NCBI GenBank assembly: GCA_001017865.1
Contig: LATQ01000358.1
Span: 1 to 9,820, forward strand
Reading direction: 5' to 3'
DNA length: 9,820 nt
From: Rhodococcus sp. IITR03
GTDB lineage: Bacteria > Actinomycetota > Actinomycetes > Mycobacteriales > Mycobacteriaceae
Positions within the stretch are counted from its first letter, which is position 1. Each line of letters begins with the position of its first letter. The notes beneath the pieces are model-generated. The model saw only the letters and a program-made list of their open reading frames with translations, was not told the origin of the DNA and ran no database searches. Made by a program: the position numbers and the translations under genes. Shown piece after piece: positions 1 to 6,898 of the stretch.

Positions 1-364
1 TAGCGCGCGCCGGCCTGCGTTCCCGGTTCGGCGGGTACGGTCGGCTCGTCGCCGCGGGAGAGTTCACCGCCCACGACGGGCCAGCCCGCAGCGACCAGCT
101 GTTCACGGACGCGCTCGACGTCCTGCGGGTCCGGTTCCTCGTGGATCACCCCTGCCACGATCTTCCGCAGGGTGTCGTGGTCGACCTGCCGCTCCGGGTG
201 CTCGGACGCGGTCGCCGCTGCCGTCTCGATCGCCTCGAGGAGTTCCTCGTCGGTGAGACGACGCTTGAGCACGGCGAGCAACGCGAAGTGATCCTTCGCC
301 GGGATCCTTCGGGATATCCCGCACGCAACCAGTCCAGTACCACCCGTGGATTCCAACGCGCCAT
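1..364 (-). pseudogene. DUF3349 family protein, one-base frameshift, 3' end at window edge
   Basis: A small soluble protein of unknown function of the DUF3349 type, widespread in mycobacteria and relatives. The ATG at 364-362 has a strong ribosome site (GAGGAGG about 5 bases upstream). The first residues (MARWNPRVVLDWLRAGYPEG) match the start of this family. The reading frame then breaks. Adding one base at 306-307 (GG to GGG on the minus strand) restores GIPAKDHFALLAVLKRRLTD, followed by a helical stretch and the family-like C-terminal pattern DPQDVERVREQLVAAGWPV. The restored frame stays open to base 1, where the last visible bases are TA, probably the stop codon. That would give about 121 residues. 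Without correction the ATG frame ends at 146 after 72 residues with an unnatural arginine/serine-rich tail. It follows tetR on the same strand after 140 bases containing a hairpin. Family assignment is from memory of the conserved motif; no function is claimed. Confidence 0.72.
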
Positions 365-392
365 CGTCGCCTCCTCACTCACCGTCCCGCAC

Positions 393-415
393 GGACCCTT
401 CGAACCGAAGGGTCC
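393..415. other. Perfect 10-bp stem hairpin between tetR and the DUF3349 gene
   Basis: GGACCCTTCG at 393-402 and CGAAGGGTCC at 406-415 form a perfect 10-bp stem with a 3-base loop. There is no T-run on either side, so it is not a textbook terminator. It sits 89 bases past the tetR stop and 29 bases before the DUF3349 start, in the likely 5' leader of the latter. A second, imperfect inverted repeat (AACCC...GGGTT and CCTGT...ACAGG) lies at about 423-446. The pair may terminate tetR transcription or shape the leader of the next gene. Confidence 0.6.
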
Positions 416-482
416 GGCGGAAACCCCCTGTCAGGGTCACAGGGTTCCCGCCACGATAGCGAGGAACACCTGATTCGCCCCG

Positions 483-522
483 TCAGGGCAGTGAATGTCC
501 CTTTCAGGGCAGTGACATGTCC
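483..522. repeat. 21-bp tandem duplication over the tetR stop codon
   Basis: TCAGGGCAGTGA occurs at 483-494 and again at 504-515, a period of 21 bases. The following bases also agree (ATGTCC against CATGTCC). The right copy contains the last codons and stop of tetR. Because 21 is a multiple of three, the left copy encodes a second ending (...HSLP stop) in the same frame just past the real stop (...MSLP stop). It looks like a small slippage duplication. Confidence 0.75.
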
Positions 523-1127
523 TGCAGATACGCCGTGACCATGGCAGTGAGTTCGTCGGCCACGACGTCCCGTTCCATCGGGGGACGGTCGAGAACGTAG
601 GAGACGGCCACGTTCTCGACCGTGCGCACGAGAATCCACGCGATCGCCTCCACCGGACGGTCGCCGCGTCCGCGGAGATGGAAACGCAGCCACATGGTGA
701 GCAGGTCGTCGATCCGCCGTTCGAAGGCGGCGAGCCGGCTGTCGGGGGAGCGCGGTAGTTCCTCGATGAGCACCCGCAGCAGGCGCGGATTCTCGGCGAG
801 CGCATCGAGCAACTCACCCATCGTGTCGCGCACCGACACAGGGGTGGGTGGGCCTTCCAGTGCGTCCGCGAACACGCGCGAAATGCGAGCATGCATCGCA
901 TCCGTCCAACGGTCCACCACCTCGGCGACGATGGCGTCCTTGTCCGGGAAGTACTGGTACACCGAGCCCGGACTGATCCCCGCCACGCGCGCGATGCGGT
1001 TCGTCGAAGCTCCCTCGTAGCCGTTGTCCAGCAGAACCGTGCGTCCCGCGGCGATGATCCGCTCGACCATCGCGCGGGAGCGTTCCTGTTGCGGCGCGCG
1101 ACGCCGACGCCGGTCGCTCGGGCTCAT
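504..1127 (-). CDS. TetR family transcriptional regulator
   Basis: A 207-residue DNA-binding repressor of usual TetR length. The N-terminus is very basic (SDRRRRRAPQQERSR). The helix-turn-helix lies at about residues 37-72 and carries the family signature: GYEGASTNRIARVAGISPGS followed by VYQYFPDKDAIVAEVV. The remaining ~130 residues are the helical ligand-binding and dimerisation part, with no recognisable ligand motif. The ATG at 1127-1125 is the first start in frame. I see no clear Shine-Dalgarno sequence, so translation may be leaderless. It is divergent from the DUF2236 oxygenase gene with about 56 bases between starts, and a palindrome lies in that gap. This arrangement implies that it controls the oxygenase and itself, probably releasing when a substrate-like small molecule binds. 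Family is firm; target and ligand are inferred. Confidence 0.93.
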   Translation of the reverse strand: MSPSDRRRRRAPQQERSRAMVERIIAAGRTVLLDNGYEGASTNRIARVAGISPGSVYQYFPDKDAIVAEVVDRWTDAMHARISRVFADALEGPPTPVSVRDTMGELLDALAENPRLLRVLIEELPRSPDSRLAAFERRIDDLLTMWLRFHLRGRGDRPVEAIAWILVRTVENVAVSYVLDRPPMERDVVADELTAMVTAYLQDMSLP

Positions 1128-1151
1128 CGCCGCACCGGAAATGCGAATTGA

Positions 1152-1171
1152 ACGCGAGTAACAGCTCGTGT
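1152..1171. promoter_or_regulatory. Candidate TetR operator (20-bp imperfect palindrome)
   Basis: ACGCGAG (1152-1158) and CTCGTGT (1165-1171) are inverted 7-base arms matching at 6 of 7 positions around a 6-base centre (TAACAG). The size and the position between divergent tetR and oxygenase starts fit a TetR-family operator. Repression of both genes from this one site is inference; no promoter hexamers are obvious in the short gap. Confidence 0.5.
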
Positions 1172-1183
1172 GAACATCGCCTC

Positions 1184-2425
1184 ATGGTGACACAGGAGTT
1201 GCTACGGGACGAGAGCACGTGCCCGTACCCCACGCGGTACGAGGGCAATCGGCCCCGCAACGAGCGCATCGGGAGACCGCTGAAGAAGTTCGCCCGGATC
1301 CACGAGGTGGATCAGCGCTTGCTCGACCGCATCGGCCGCAGGATGTTCGCACGCGACGAGGTGGGGGCCGCGCTCGTCCACGGTATGCGCCGCGACCGGG
1401 ACGACCCGCAACGCGTCACCATGAAGCAGTTCCACCGGGCACTGGAACACGGCATCGAGTCCGTACCCGACGCTCCCGCCGCGCTGCGCGAGTTCTTCGC
1501 CGTCGTCGACACCGTCCCCGACTGGGTGGACTGGAACCTGCTCGAGCAGGGCGCACGGGCCTTTCGCCGTATGGGCCGCACCCGTAACGACGTGCTGCTC
1601 CAGCTGTCGCTCATCGGCGGCTACCGCTTCGGCGGACCTCCGGACCTCCTCGTGGAGACCGGCGGACTCACCGGATCCACCGCCATGCGCCGCCTCGGCG
1701 AGACCCAGAAGTGGGGCACCGCCGTCGGTGAACCCGGTGGCATGCGCCGGAACGGGGACGGCTTCAAGCTCACCGTGCACGTGCGCGCCATGCACGCACT
1801 CGTCAACGATCGGTTCGAGAACAACGGCCGATGGGACATCGAGCACTGGGGACTGCCGATCAATCAGACCGACCAGGCCGCGACCCTCGGACTGTTCAAC
1901 GGCACCCTCCTCCTGGGCGTCCGCGCACTCGGTTACACCGTGAGCCGCGACGAATCCCGCGCCGTGATGCACCTGTGGAAGTACGTCGGCTGGCTCATGG
2001 GCGTGGACGAGGAGTGGCTGTTCGACTCCGAACGCGAGCAGCACCGCTTCAACTACCACGTGGTGCTCGTGCAGGACGATGTCACGCCGGCGGGCGCCGA
2101 CCTGTCCCGTGCACTCGTCGACGGCCAGCGCACGCTCGACTACGGGCGTTTCTCCCGGCTCCGGGGTGCCTACGAGCGACTGCGGTTGCTCAGCATGCTG
2201 CGCTTCTTCCTCGGGGAGCAGGGACTCCACGATCTGGGGCTTCCGGTCACTCCGCCCTGGGCGGTCGTCCCGGTCCTTGCGACGAACATCGTCAAGTCCC
2301 AGGTGCTGAAGAGATGCGTTCCCGGACGTCGGCTGCTCGAGCACCTCGGCGACCGTGCGGCACGCCGCGAACTGGAACTGAAGTTCGGTTCTGCGAAGCC
2401 GGACGTGGGCGCCCTGCAGGTATGA
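1184..2425 (+). CDS. MpaB-like (DUF2236) oxygenase family protein
   Basis: A 413-residue protein of the DUF2236 family, which also contains the heme b rubber oxygenase Lcp and the fungal MpaB oxygenase. No signal peptide or membrane segment is visible, so it is probably cytosolic. Family-like stretches include YRFGGPPDLLVETGGLTGST, QKWGTAV, the histidine/arginine segment VHVRAMHALVND (H199, R201, H204), then HWGLPINQTDQAATLGLFN (from about residue 221) and WKYVGWLMGVDEEWLF. The charged H/R segment and the WGLPIN segment are where metal or heme ligands would be expected, but I cannot assign ligands. ATG 1184 is preferred over the in-frame TTG at 1148 because it leaves room for the divergent control region; GTG 1187 is also possible. 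No strong ribosome site precedes any of them. It is divergent from tetR and ends before a strong hairpin. The substrate is unknown; a hydrophobic polymer, terpenoid or lipid is only a guess. Confidence 0.85.
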   Translation: MVTQELLRDESTCPYPTRYEGNRPRNERIGRPLKKFARIHEVDQRLLDRIGRRMFARDEVGAALVHGMRRDRDDPQRVTMKQFHRALEHGIESVPDAPAALREFFAVVDTVPDWVDWNLLEQGARAFRRMGRTRNDVLLQLSLIGGYRFGGPPDLLVETGGLTGSTAMRRLGETQKWGTAVGEPGGMRRNGDGFKLTVHVRAMHALVNDRFENNGRWDIEHWGLPINQTDQAATLGLFNGTLLLGVRALGYTVSRDESRAVMHLWKYVGWLMGVDEEWLFDSEREQHRFNYHVVLVQDDVTPAGADLSRALVDGQRTLDYGRFSRLRGAYERLRLLSMLRFFLGEQGLHDLGLPVTPPWAVVPVLATNIVKSQVLKRCVPGRRLLEHLGDRAARRELELKFGSAKPDVGALQV

Positions 2426-2435
2426 CCAAAGCGGC

Positions 2436-2462
2436 GTGGGAGGAGCATCGTGCTCCTCCCAC
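2436..2462. terminator. Bidirectional terminator between convergent genes
   Basis: GTGGGAGGAGCA (2436-2447), loop TCG, and TGCTCCTCCCAC (2451-2462) form a perfect 12-bp stem. It starts 11 bases after the oxygenase stop and lies 47 bases beyond the stop of the convergent anti-sigma gene. Each side carries a short T-run (CGGGCTTTCG on plus, GCCGCTTTGG on minus), typical of high-GC actinobacterial terminators. Confidence 0.85.
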
Positions 2463-2508
2463 CGGGCTTTCGAATCGGGGAACTCGCGACGCGCGCCTAC
2501 CGCGCAGA

Positions 2509-3003
2509 TCAGCTCGCGTCGTGGGACGAGAGTTCGTCCCCGGCCCTGTCGTCCTCAGCCCTGTCCGTTTCGTCGAGGACCCATCGCATCTCGACGATCG
2601 TGCCCTTCGGGCCGGCCGAGACCCGGACGTCGCTGGCCAGATTGCGGATCAGCGTCAGCCCGTGACCGCGTGAACGTCGGGCGTCGCTGTCGACGGCGTC
2701 GTGCCAGGAGCCGTGGTCGACGACCCGCACGACCACCTCACCCTCGTCGGGTAGATACGTCGCCTCGTAGTCGAGCGTGCCGTGCGCATCGTCCGGCGCA
2801 TAGGCGTGCTCGACGGCATTCGCGAGCGCTTCGTAGCTCGCGAGCAGTATGTCCTGTCTCTGGTCCTCGCTGAGGGGGAGCTTCGCCAGCCACCGCCTCG
2901 TGACGACCCGCAGGCCTGCAATCTCGGTCGGGTCGGCTCGCACACCCGACGAACGGATCTCGTCGGGAAAGAGCAAAGCTGACTCCTCGGGCGCAGACGA
3001 CAT
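2509..3003 (-). CDS. RsbW-like ATP-binding anti-sigma factor (serine kinase)
   Basis: A 164-residue GHKL-fold protein of the RsbW/SpoIIAB type. Such proteins bind and silence a sigma factor and phosphorylate a STAS-domain antagonist. ATP-site elements are present in order: N-box E58-A-L-A-N62-A-V-E-H66, G1 box D96-H-G98-S-W, and G2 box R112-G113-H-G115-L-T-L. The C-terminus ends in an acidic, low-complexity tail (about residues 147-164) that is extra to the fold. The ATG at 3003 is chosen because GAGGAG lies just upstream and because the frame above it reads as the shadow of the STAS gene. It lies 28 bases downstream of the STAS gene on the same strand, the usual rsbV-rsbW order, so they are very likely cotranscribed and partners. 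Unlike the Bacillus arrangement no sigma gene follows; the next gene is convergent. The target sigma factor cannot be named. A role as a free-standing kinase is the alternative. Confidence 0.88.
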   Translation of the reverse strand: MSSAPEESALLFPDEIRSSGVRADPTEIAGLRVVTRRWLAKLPLSEDQRQDILLASYEALANAVEHAYAPDDAHGTLDYEATYLPDEGEVVVRVVDHGSWHDAVDSDARRSRGHGLTLIRNLASDVRVSAGPKGTIVEMRWVLDETDRAEDDRAGDELSSHDAS

Positions 3004-3031
3004 GGCTCCTCGGTTCGACGGGTACGGCGGT

Positions 3032-3406
3032 CTACTCGGAGACGCCTTCCGGCGAGGCACCGAGGCCGACGAGCGCGTCGTCGAGCTTCGGATGGATCGC
3101 CAGGACCTCTCCGAGGCCGAGGAGTTCGAGCGGGCGTGCCGTGGCACTGCCGTGTGCCACGACGGCGAAACCGGTGCTGTCGGCGGCTCGCTTGGACAAC
3201 TCGACCAACAGAGCGATACCCATCGAAGCGAGGAAATCAACCCCGCTGAGATCGACGATCAGTCCGGAGATGTCGGAGTCGAGGAGCGCGAGGGCTTCCT
3301 GCTCGAGGAGCGGGGCACTCGTCATGTCGACTTCGCCGTTGACGGACAGCACGGCCACGGAGCCGTTACGGGTCGTGGAAAGAGTCATATGCGGATGCGC
3401 GGTCAT
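3032..3406 (-). CDS. STAS-domain anti-anti-sigma factor (RsbV-like)
   Basis: A 124-residue single STAS domain. Family features are a first strand VAVLSVNGEVDMTSAP, then GLIVDLSGVDFLASMGIALL around the regulatory serine, and a C-terminal LELLGLGEVLAIHPKLDDAL. In SpoIIAA/RsbV the residue just before the invariant glycine is the phosphorylated Ser/Thr; here it is Met62, with Ser61 one place earlier as the likely acceptor. ATG 3406 has AAGGTGA about 8 bases upstream; the second ATG at 3388 lacks a ribosome site. When dephosphorylated it should bind the RsbW-like protein encoded 28 bases downstream and free a sigma factor. The divergent REC-PP2C phosphatase, 152 bases away, is the obvious candidate for its dephosphorylation. 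The fold is firm; the pairings are inferred from gene order and family knowledge. Confidence 0.88.
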   Translation of the reverse strand: MTAHPHMTLSTTRNGSVAVLSVNGEVDMTSAPLLEQEALALLDSDISGLIVDLSGVDFLASMGIALLVELSKRAADSTGFAVVAHGSATARPLELLGLGEVLAIHPKLDDALVGLGASPEGVSE

Positions 3407-3486
3407 GGGATCGTTCACCTTGCCATCATGCAAGATCGTGCCGATAGATGCACACAACGGTCCATCGGCCGCGGCCGCGACCCGCC

Positions 3487-3504
3487 GTGACCACCCTGTG
3501 ACCA
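3487..3504. repeat. GTGACCA direct repeats, 11-bp period, upstream of the phosphatase gene
   Basis: GTGACCA occurs at 3487-3493 and 3498-3504, separated by CCCT, so the copies face the same side of the helix. The second copy overlaps a possible -35 element of the phosphatase operon. This could be an activator or repressor site in the 152-bp divergent region, or chance. Confidence 0.35.
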
Positions 3505-3525
3505 TGCTGTCGTCGAGTCTGTAAT
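3498..3525 (+). promoter_or_regulatory. Candidate promoter of the phosphatase/kinase operon
   Basis: GTGACC (3498-3503) and TGTAAT (3520-3525) are separated by 16 bases and resemble -35 and -10 elements of the main sigma factor (4 of 6 and 5 of 6 matches). Transcription would begin near 3532, giving a leader of about 27 bases that contains the GGGAGGGAGG ribosome site. I saw no convincing promoter for the divergent STAS gene. Confidence 0.35.
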
Positions 3526-3558
3526 GTTCCCTTTCGAGCAGGGAGGGAGGGGCGCCGA

Positions 3559-4749
3559 GTGGACATGCACCGAGCGCAGAGCGAGTCGGTCGAACCACCG
3601 TCGTTGCTCCTCATCGAGGACGATCCGGGCGACGCGCTCATCGTGGAGGAACTCGTCGTCGACAGTGCCCCCGAGATGACCGTCGTGTGGGTGCAGACAC
3701 TCGCGCAGGCCCGCGACGAACTCGCCACATCGGCTCCCGACTGCGTACTTCTCGACCTCCACCTGCCCGATGCGAGCGGCCTCGAAGCCGTCGCCCGCAT
3801 CCAGGAGATCACCGATTCCGTCCCCATCGTCGTCCTCACCGGCCTCGCGGAGGAACAGACCGGCCTCGCCGCGCTGTCCGTGGGCGCCCAGGACTATCTC
3901 GTCAAGGGACGCGTCGAACCCGATCTGTTCGGCCGCGCCGTCCGCTACGCCATCCAGCGAAAGCAGACCGAGATCGCGGCGGCGGAACTCCAGGCGAGTC
4001 AGCTTCACGCGCAGGAGAACGCCCGACTCGAACGCGGCCTGCTCCCGTCCCCGCTCCTGCGCGACGGGCAGGACTTCGACGTCGTCGCCCGTTACCGACC
4101 CGGCCGGTCGTCGGCTCTTCTCGGCGGCGACTTCTACGACGTCGTGCAGACCGGCGACGGAACCGTCCACGTCCTCATCGGCGACGTCTCCGGTCACGGT
4201 CCCGACGAGGCAGCCCTCGGCGTGGGCCTACGCATCGCGTGGCGCACGCTCGTGCTCAGCGGGGTCGACGGCCCCCGCCGCTTGCACCAACTCGAGGAAC
4301 TGCTCGTCGCCGAGCGCACGGAGAGCCGCTTCTTCGCGTCGATGACGAACCTCACGATGTGTGCCGACCGCAGCACCGTCGAGGTCATGCGCGCCGGTCA
4401 TCCCGGGCTGCTGCTCCGCCACGGCGGAACCATCGACTGGGTCGAAGCGCCCGGTGGTCCCGCCCTCGGCCTGCTGCCGGGAGGGGCCACCTGGCCCGTT
4501 CACGAGTTGGATCTGCCCGAGGACGGCGCGATCGTGCTGTTCACCGACGGATTGTTCGAGGGCCATCGGGGCGACGGCCCGGAACGACTCGGTGAGGAAG
4601 GACTCCTCGAGCTCGCGCGCGAACGCGCCCATCTGCCGGCCGCCGACTTCACCGACTCGCTCATCGACGGTGCCGAGAAACTCGCGGACAGTCGGGGAGG
4701 ACTGTCCGACGACGTGGCAGTCGTCCACGTGCAATGGAACAGGAAGTGA
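3559..4749 (+). CDS. Fused response regulator / PP2C (SpoIIE-type) serine phosphatase
   Basis: A 396-residue regulator that removes phosphate from a STAS-domain antagonist, like RsbU/RsbP. The REC domain (about 14-135) has the acidic pair D21-D22, phospho-acceptor D66 (CVLLDLHLPD), T94 and K116. A short helical linker rich in Glu/Gln/Ala (about 133-160) leads to the PP2C domain (about 165-395), with metal-ligand motifs G189-G-D191-F-Y-D194, G208-D209-V-S-G-H, F-T-D330-G and S-D384-D385-V-A-V. All catalytic acidic positions appear present, so an active enzyme is expected. GTG 3559 is preferred to ATG 3565 because the GGAGG ribosome site is 8 bases upstream. It is first of three genes, 10 bases before the kinase, and divergent from STAS-RsbW, which supplies its probable substrate. 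The phosphorylated REC presumably switches phosphatase activity; the sign of that control is not visible. Confidence 0.93.
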   Translation: MDMHRAQSESVEPPSLLLIEDDPGDALIVEELVVDSAPEMTVVWVQTLAQARDELATSAPDCVLLDLHLPDASGLEAVARIQEITDSVPIVVLTGLAEEQTGLAALSVGAQDYLVKGRVEPDLFGRAVRYAIQRKQTEIAAAELQASQLHAQENARLERGLLPSPLLRDGQDFDVVARYRPGRSSALLGGDFYDVVQTGDGTVHVLIGDVSGHGPDEAALGVGLRIAWRTLVLSGVDGPRRLHQLEELLVAERTESRFFASMTNLTMCADRSTVEVMRAGHPGLLLRHGGTIDWVEAPGGPALGLLPGGATWPVHELDLPEDGAIVLFTDGLFEGHRGDGPERLGEEGLLELARERAHLPAADFTDSLIDGAEKLADSRGGLSDDVAVVHVQWNRK

Positions 4750-4759
4750 TCACCACCGC

Positions 4760-6385
4760 ATGACGAACAGCGACGCAACGGCGGAGACGGGGGACGTGCG
4801 TCGCCCTCCGTCTCGCAGGATGACGGTCCAGGCATGGTTCCTGCTCGTACTCGGCGTGATGGGTGTGCTGGTCGTCGTCGGCACCGTGGTCGGCAGTCAC
4901 TTCCTCCGTGAGACGACCGAATACTCCAACTACGTGCGCGACCGGATCCAGCCCGCTCGCGTCGAGGCATACCGGTTGCAATCGGCACTGATCAACCAGG
5001 AGACCGGCGCGCGGGGCTACATCCTCGCCGCCGATCCCGATTTCCTCATGCCCTACGAGGAGGGGCGACGTGAGGAGGAAGCCGCGGCCGCCGAGCTGCG
5101 AGCCCTCGTCGGCGACGAGGAGAAGCTGATGGCGGACCTCGAAGCGATCGAAGCGCATGCGGCGGAGTGGCGACGCGTGTACGCCGAGCCGCTCATCTCC
5201 ACCGTCGTGCCGGGGGAACCGCAGTTCGTCGACCCCGCGGTCGTCGCAGCCGGCCGGGACGCATTCGACCGGATCCGGACGGCGTTGGACGTCCAGAACG
5301 CCGACCTCACACAGGCCCGAGAGGACGGCATCGCAACTCTCGAGGACACCCGCACCACGCGCGATCGCATCCTCGCCGGCATGGTGGTGGTGTTCCTCCT
5401 CACCGGTGTCGGTCTGGCCGTCCTGCTCCAGACGATCGTGGTACGCCCGATCCAACGTCTGCGGCAGGCGTCGCGCAGCGTCGTCGCGGGGCAGAACTTC
5501 GAGCGCGAAATCGTGCCGCAGGGCCCCGCCGACATCTATGCGTTGGGCCGCGACGTCGAGGACATGCGCGAGCGGATCGTGCGCGAACTGCAGGTCGCGC
5601 ACGAGCGTGAGGAGCAACTCGAGAACCAGACGACGGAACTGCGGCGCTCGAACTCCGAACTCGAACAGTTCGCCTACGTCGCCTCCCACGACCTGCAGGA
5701 GCCGCTGCGTAAGGTTGCGTCCTTCTGCCAACTCCTCGAGAAGCGCTACGGCGACAAGCTCGACGAACGCGGCACCCAGTACATCGCCTTCGCGGTCGAC
5801 GGCGCGAAGCGTATGCAGGTGCTCATCAACGATCTGCTGACCTTCTCCCGCGTCGGACGCGTCAGCGACGCGCACGTCCGCACCGAACTGGACGTGACCC
5901 TCGACGCGGCCTTGACGAACATCTCGCAGGCGGTCGACGAATCCGGGGCGACGATCACGCGGCCCGAGTCCCTGCCGACGATCGTGGGCGATCCCACACT
6001 GATGATCATGTTGTGGCAGAACCTGATCGGCAACGCGATCAAGTTCCGCCATGAGGACCGTCCCGTGGAGATCCGGGTCGACTGCGAGGAGATCGTCGAC
6101 GGGGACGACGAGTTCTGGCGATTCTCCGTGCAGGACAACGGCATCGGTATCGCGGAGGAGTTCGCCGACAAGGTCTTCGTGATCTTTCAGAGGCTGCACG
6201 GCCGGGACGTCTACACCGGCACCGGCATCGGCCTGGCGATCTGCCGGAAGATCGTCGAATACCACGGTGGAGAGATCTGGCTCGACCCGCAGTATCGGGA
6301 AGGCAGTCGATTCTGCTTTACGATTCCCAAGGCAGGCGACGACATGTCTGCAACCGAAGTCGCTCTGAAAGGGGCATCTGCATGA
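4760..6385 (+). CDS. CHASE3-HAMP sensor histidine kinase
   Basis: A 541-residue membrane sensor kinase. After a 20-residue cytoplasmic tail rich in Arg and Pro comes TM1 (about 24-48). An extracytoplasmic helical domain of CHASE3 type follows (about 50-195; note [20 protein letters not shown], the typical CHASE3 signature). TM2 is at about 204-228, HAMP at about 229-280, and a coiled segment rich in Glu/Gln follows ([20 protein letters not shown]). The dimerisation helix has H310 in [14 protein letters not shown]. The ATPase domain has N421/N425 ([10 protein letters not shown]), D459-N-G-I-G and G489-[12 protein letters not shown] is the phytochrome-like kinase variant that usually pairs with Rcp1-type regulators, and such a gene overlaps its stop codon by 4 bases. 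ATG 4760 is the first plausible start after the phosphatase stop; AGGAAG lies 13 bases upstream, a loose fit, and ATG 4820 is a weaker alternative that would shorten the tail. The signal is unknown. Confidence 0.94.
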   Translation: MTNSDATAETGDVRRPPSRRMTVQAWFLLVLGVMGVLVVVGTVVGSHFLRETTEYSNYVRDRIQPARVEAYRLQSALINQETGARGYILAADPDFLMPYEEGRREEEAAAAELRALVGDEEKLMADLEAIEAHAAEWRRVYAEPLISTVVPGEPQFVDPAVVAAGRDAFDRIRTALDVQNADLTQAREDGIATLEDTRTTRDRILAGMVVVFLLTGVGLAVLLQTIVVRPIQRLRQASRSVVAGQNFEREIVPQGPADIYALGRDVEDMRERIVRELQVAHEREEQLENQTTELRRSNSELEQFAYVASHDLQEPLRKVASFCQLLEKRYGDKLDERGTQYIAFAVDGAKRMQVLINDLLTFSRVGRVSDAHVRTELDVTLDAALTNISQAVDESGATITRPESLPTIVGDPTLMIMLWQNLIGNAIKFRHEDRPVEIRVDCEEIVDGDDEFWRFSVQDNGIGIAEEFADKVFVIFQRLHGRDVYTGTGIGLAICRKIVEYHGGEIWLDPQYREGSRFCFTIPKAGDDMSATEVALKGASA

Positions 6386-6822
6386 GCGTTTCCGGGCGGC
6401 CGATCGACGTCCTCCTAGTCGAGGACGACCCCGGCGACGAATTGATGACGCGCGAAGCGTTCGAGGACAACAAGATCGGAAACACCCTTCACGTGGTCCG
6501 CGACGGCGAGGAGGCACTCGACTTCCTCTACCGGCGCGGGGAGTACGAGAACGCCCCTCGGCCCGACCTGATCCTCCTCGATCTGAACCTGCCCAAGTAC
6601 GACGGGCGGCAGGTCCTCGAGCAGGTCAAGTCCGACACCGACCTCACCGACATCCCCGTCGTCGTCCTTACCACCTCGGCAGCGGAGGAGGACATCCTCC
6701 GCAGCTACAAGCTGCACGCCAACGCGTACGTGACGAAGCCGGTCGACCTCGACCAGTTCATCCGCGCGGTGCGCCAGATCGACGAGTTCTTCGTCCAGGT
6801 GGTGCGCCTGCCGCGACGCTGA
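6382..6822 (+). CDS. Rcp1-type single-domain response regulator
   Basis: A 146-residue stand-alone receiver domain without an output domain. Receiver residues are D15-D16, phospho-acceptor D67 ([13 protein letters not shown]), T97/T98 and K119-P120. The longer loop before the acceptor ([15 protein letters not shown]) and the NLPKYDG segment are typical of Rcp1, the partner of cyanobacterial phytochrome kinases. The ATG overlaps the kinase stop (ATGA), so translation is coupled and it is very likely the cognate substrate. Having no DNA-binding domain, it must act by protein contact or as a phosphate relay or sink. Passing phosphate on to the REC-PP2C protein is a reasonable guess, but unproven. 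Confidence 0.93.
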   Translation: MSVSGRPIDVLLVEDDPGDELMTREAFEDNKIGNTLHVVRDGEEALDFLYRRGEYENAPRPDLILLDLNLPKYDGRQVLEQVKSDTDLTDIPVVVLTTSAAEEDILRSYKLHANAYVTKPVDLDQFIRAVRQIDEFFVQVVRLPRR

Positions 6823-6843
6823 GCGCGCACACGGGCACAACGA

Positions 6844-6876
6844 AATCGGGCGATCCTTCGAAAGGATCCGCCGATT
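6844..6876. terminator. Bidirectional terminator hairpin
   Basis: GATCCTT (6852-6858), loop CGA, AAGGATC (6862-6868) form the inner stem. After a 2-base internal bulge, AATCGG (6844-6849) pairs with CCGATT (6871-6876). It lies 21 bases after the response regulator stop and 22 bases beyond the DUF3817 stop on the other strand, so it serves convergent genes. T-runs are short. Confidence 0.75.
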
Positions 6877-6898
6877 CGTGTTCGTGGAGGTTGCCGGC

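Noticed and set aside
1202..2344. Long minus-strand open frame opposite the oxygenase gene
   Set aside because: Composition is His/Val/Glu-rich with no family pattern, typical of the antisense of a high-GC gene.
3407..3558. Small RNA or riboswitch in the divergent STAS/phosphatase gap
   Set aside because: Only a GC-rich NotI-like stretch and the short repeats are seen; no conserved fold is recognisable.
4361..4759. In-frame extension of the histidine kinase reading frame back to 4361
   Set aside because: This stretch is the shadow of the PP2C domain in another frame; the kinase starts at ATG 4760 just after the phosphatase stop.
4661..6517. Very long open frame on the minus strand (about 618 codons)
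   Set aside because: It is antisense to the kinase and regulator, whose domains are unmistakable; high GC content keeps such antisense frames open.
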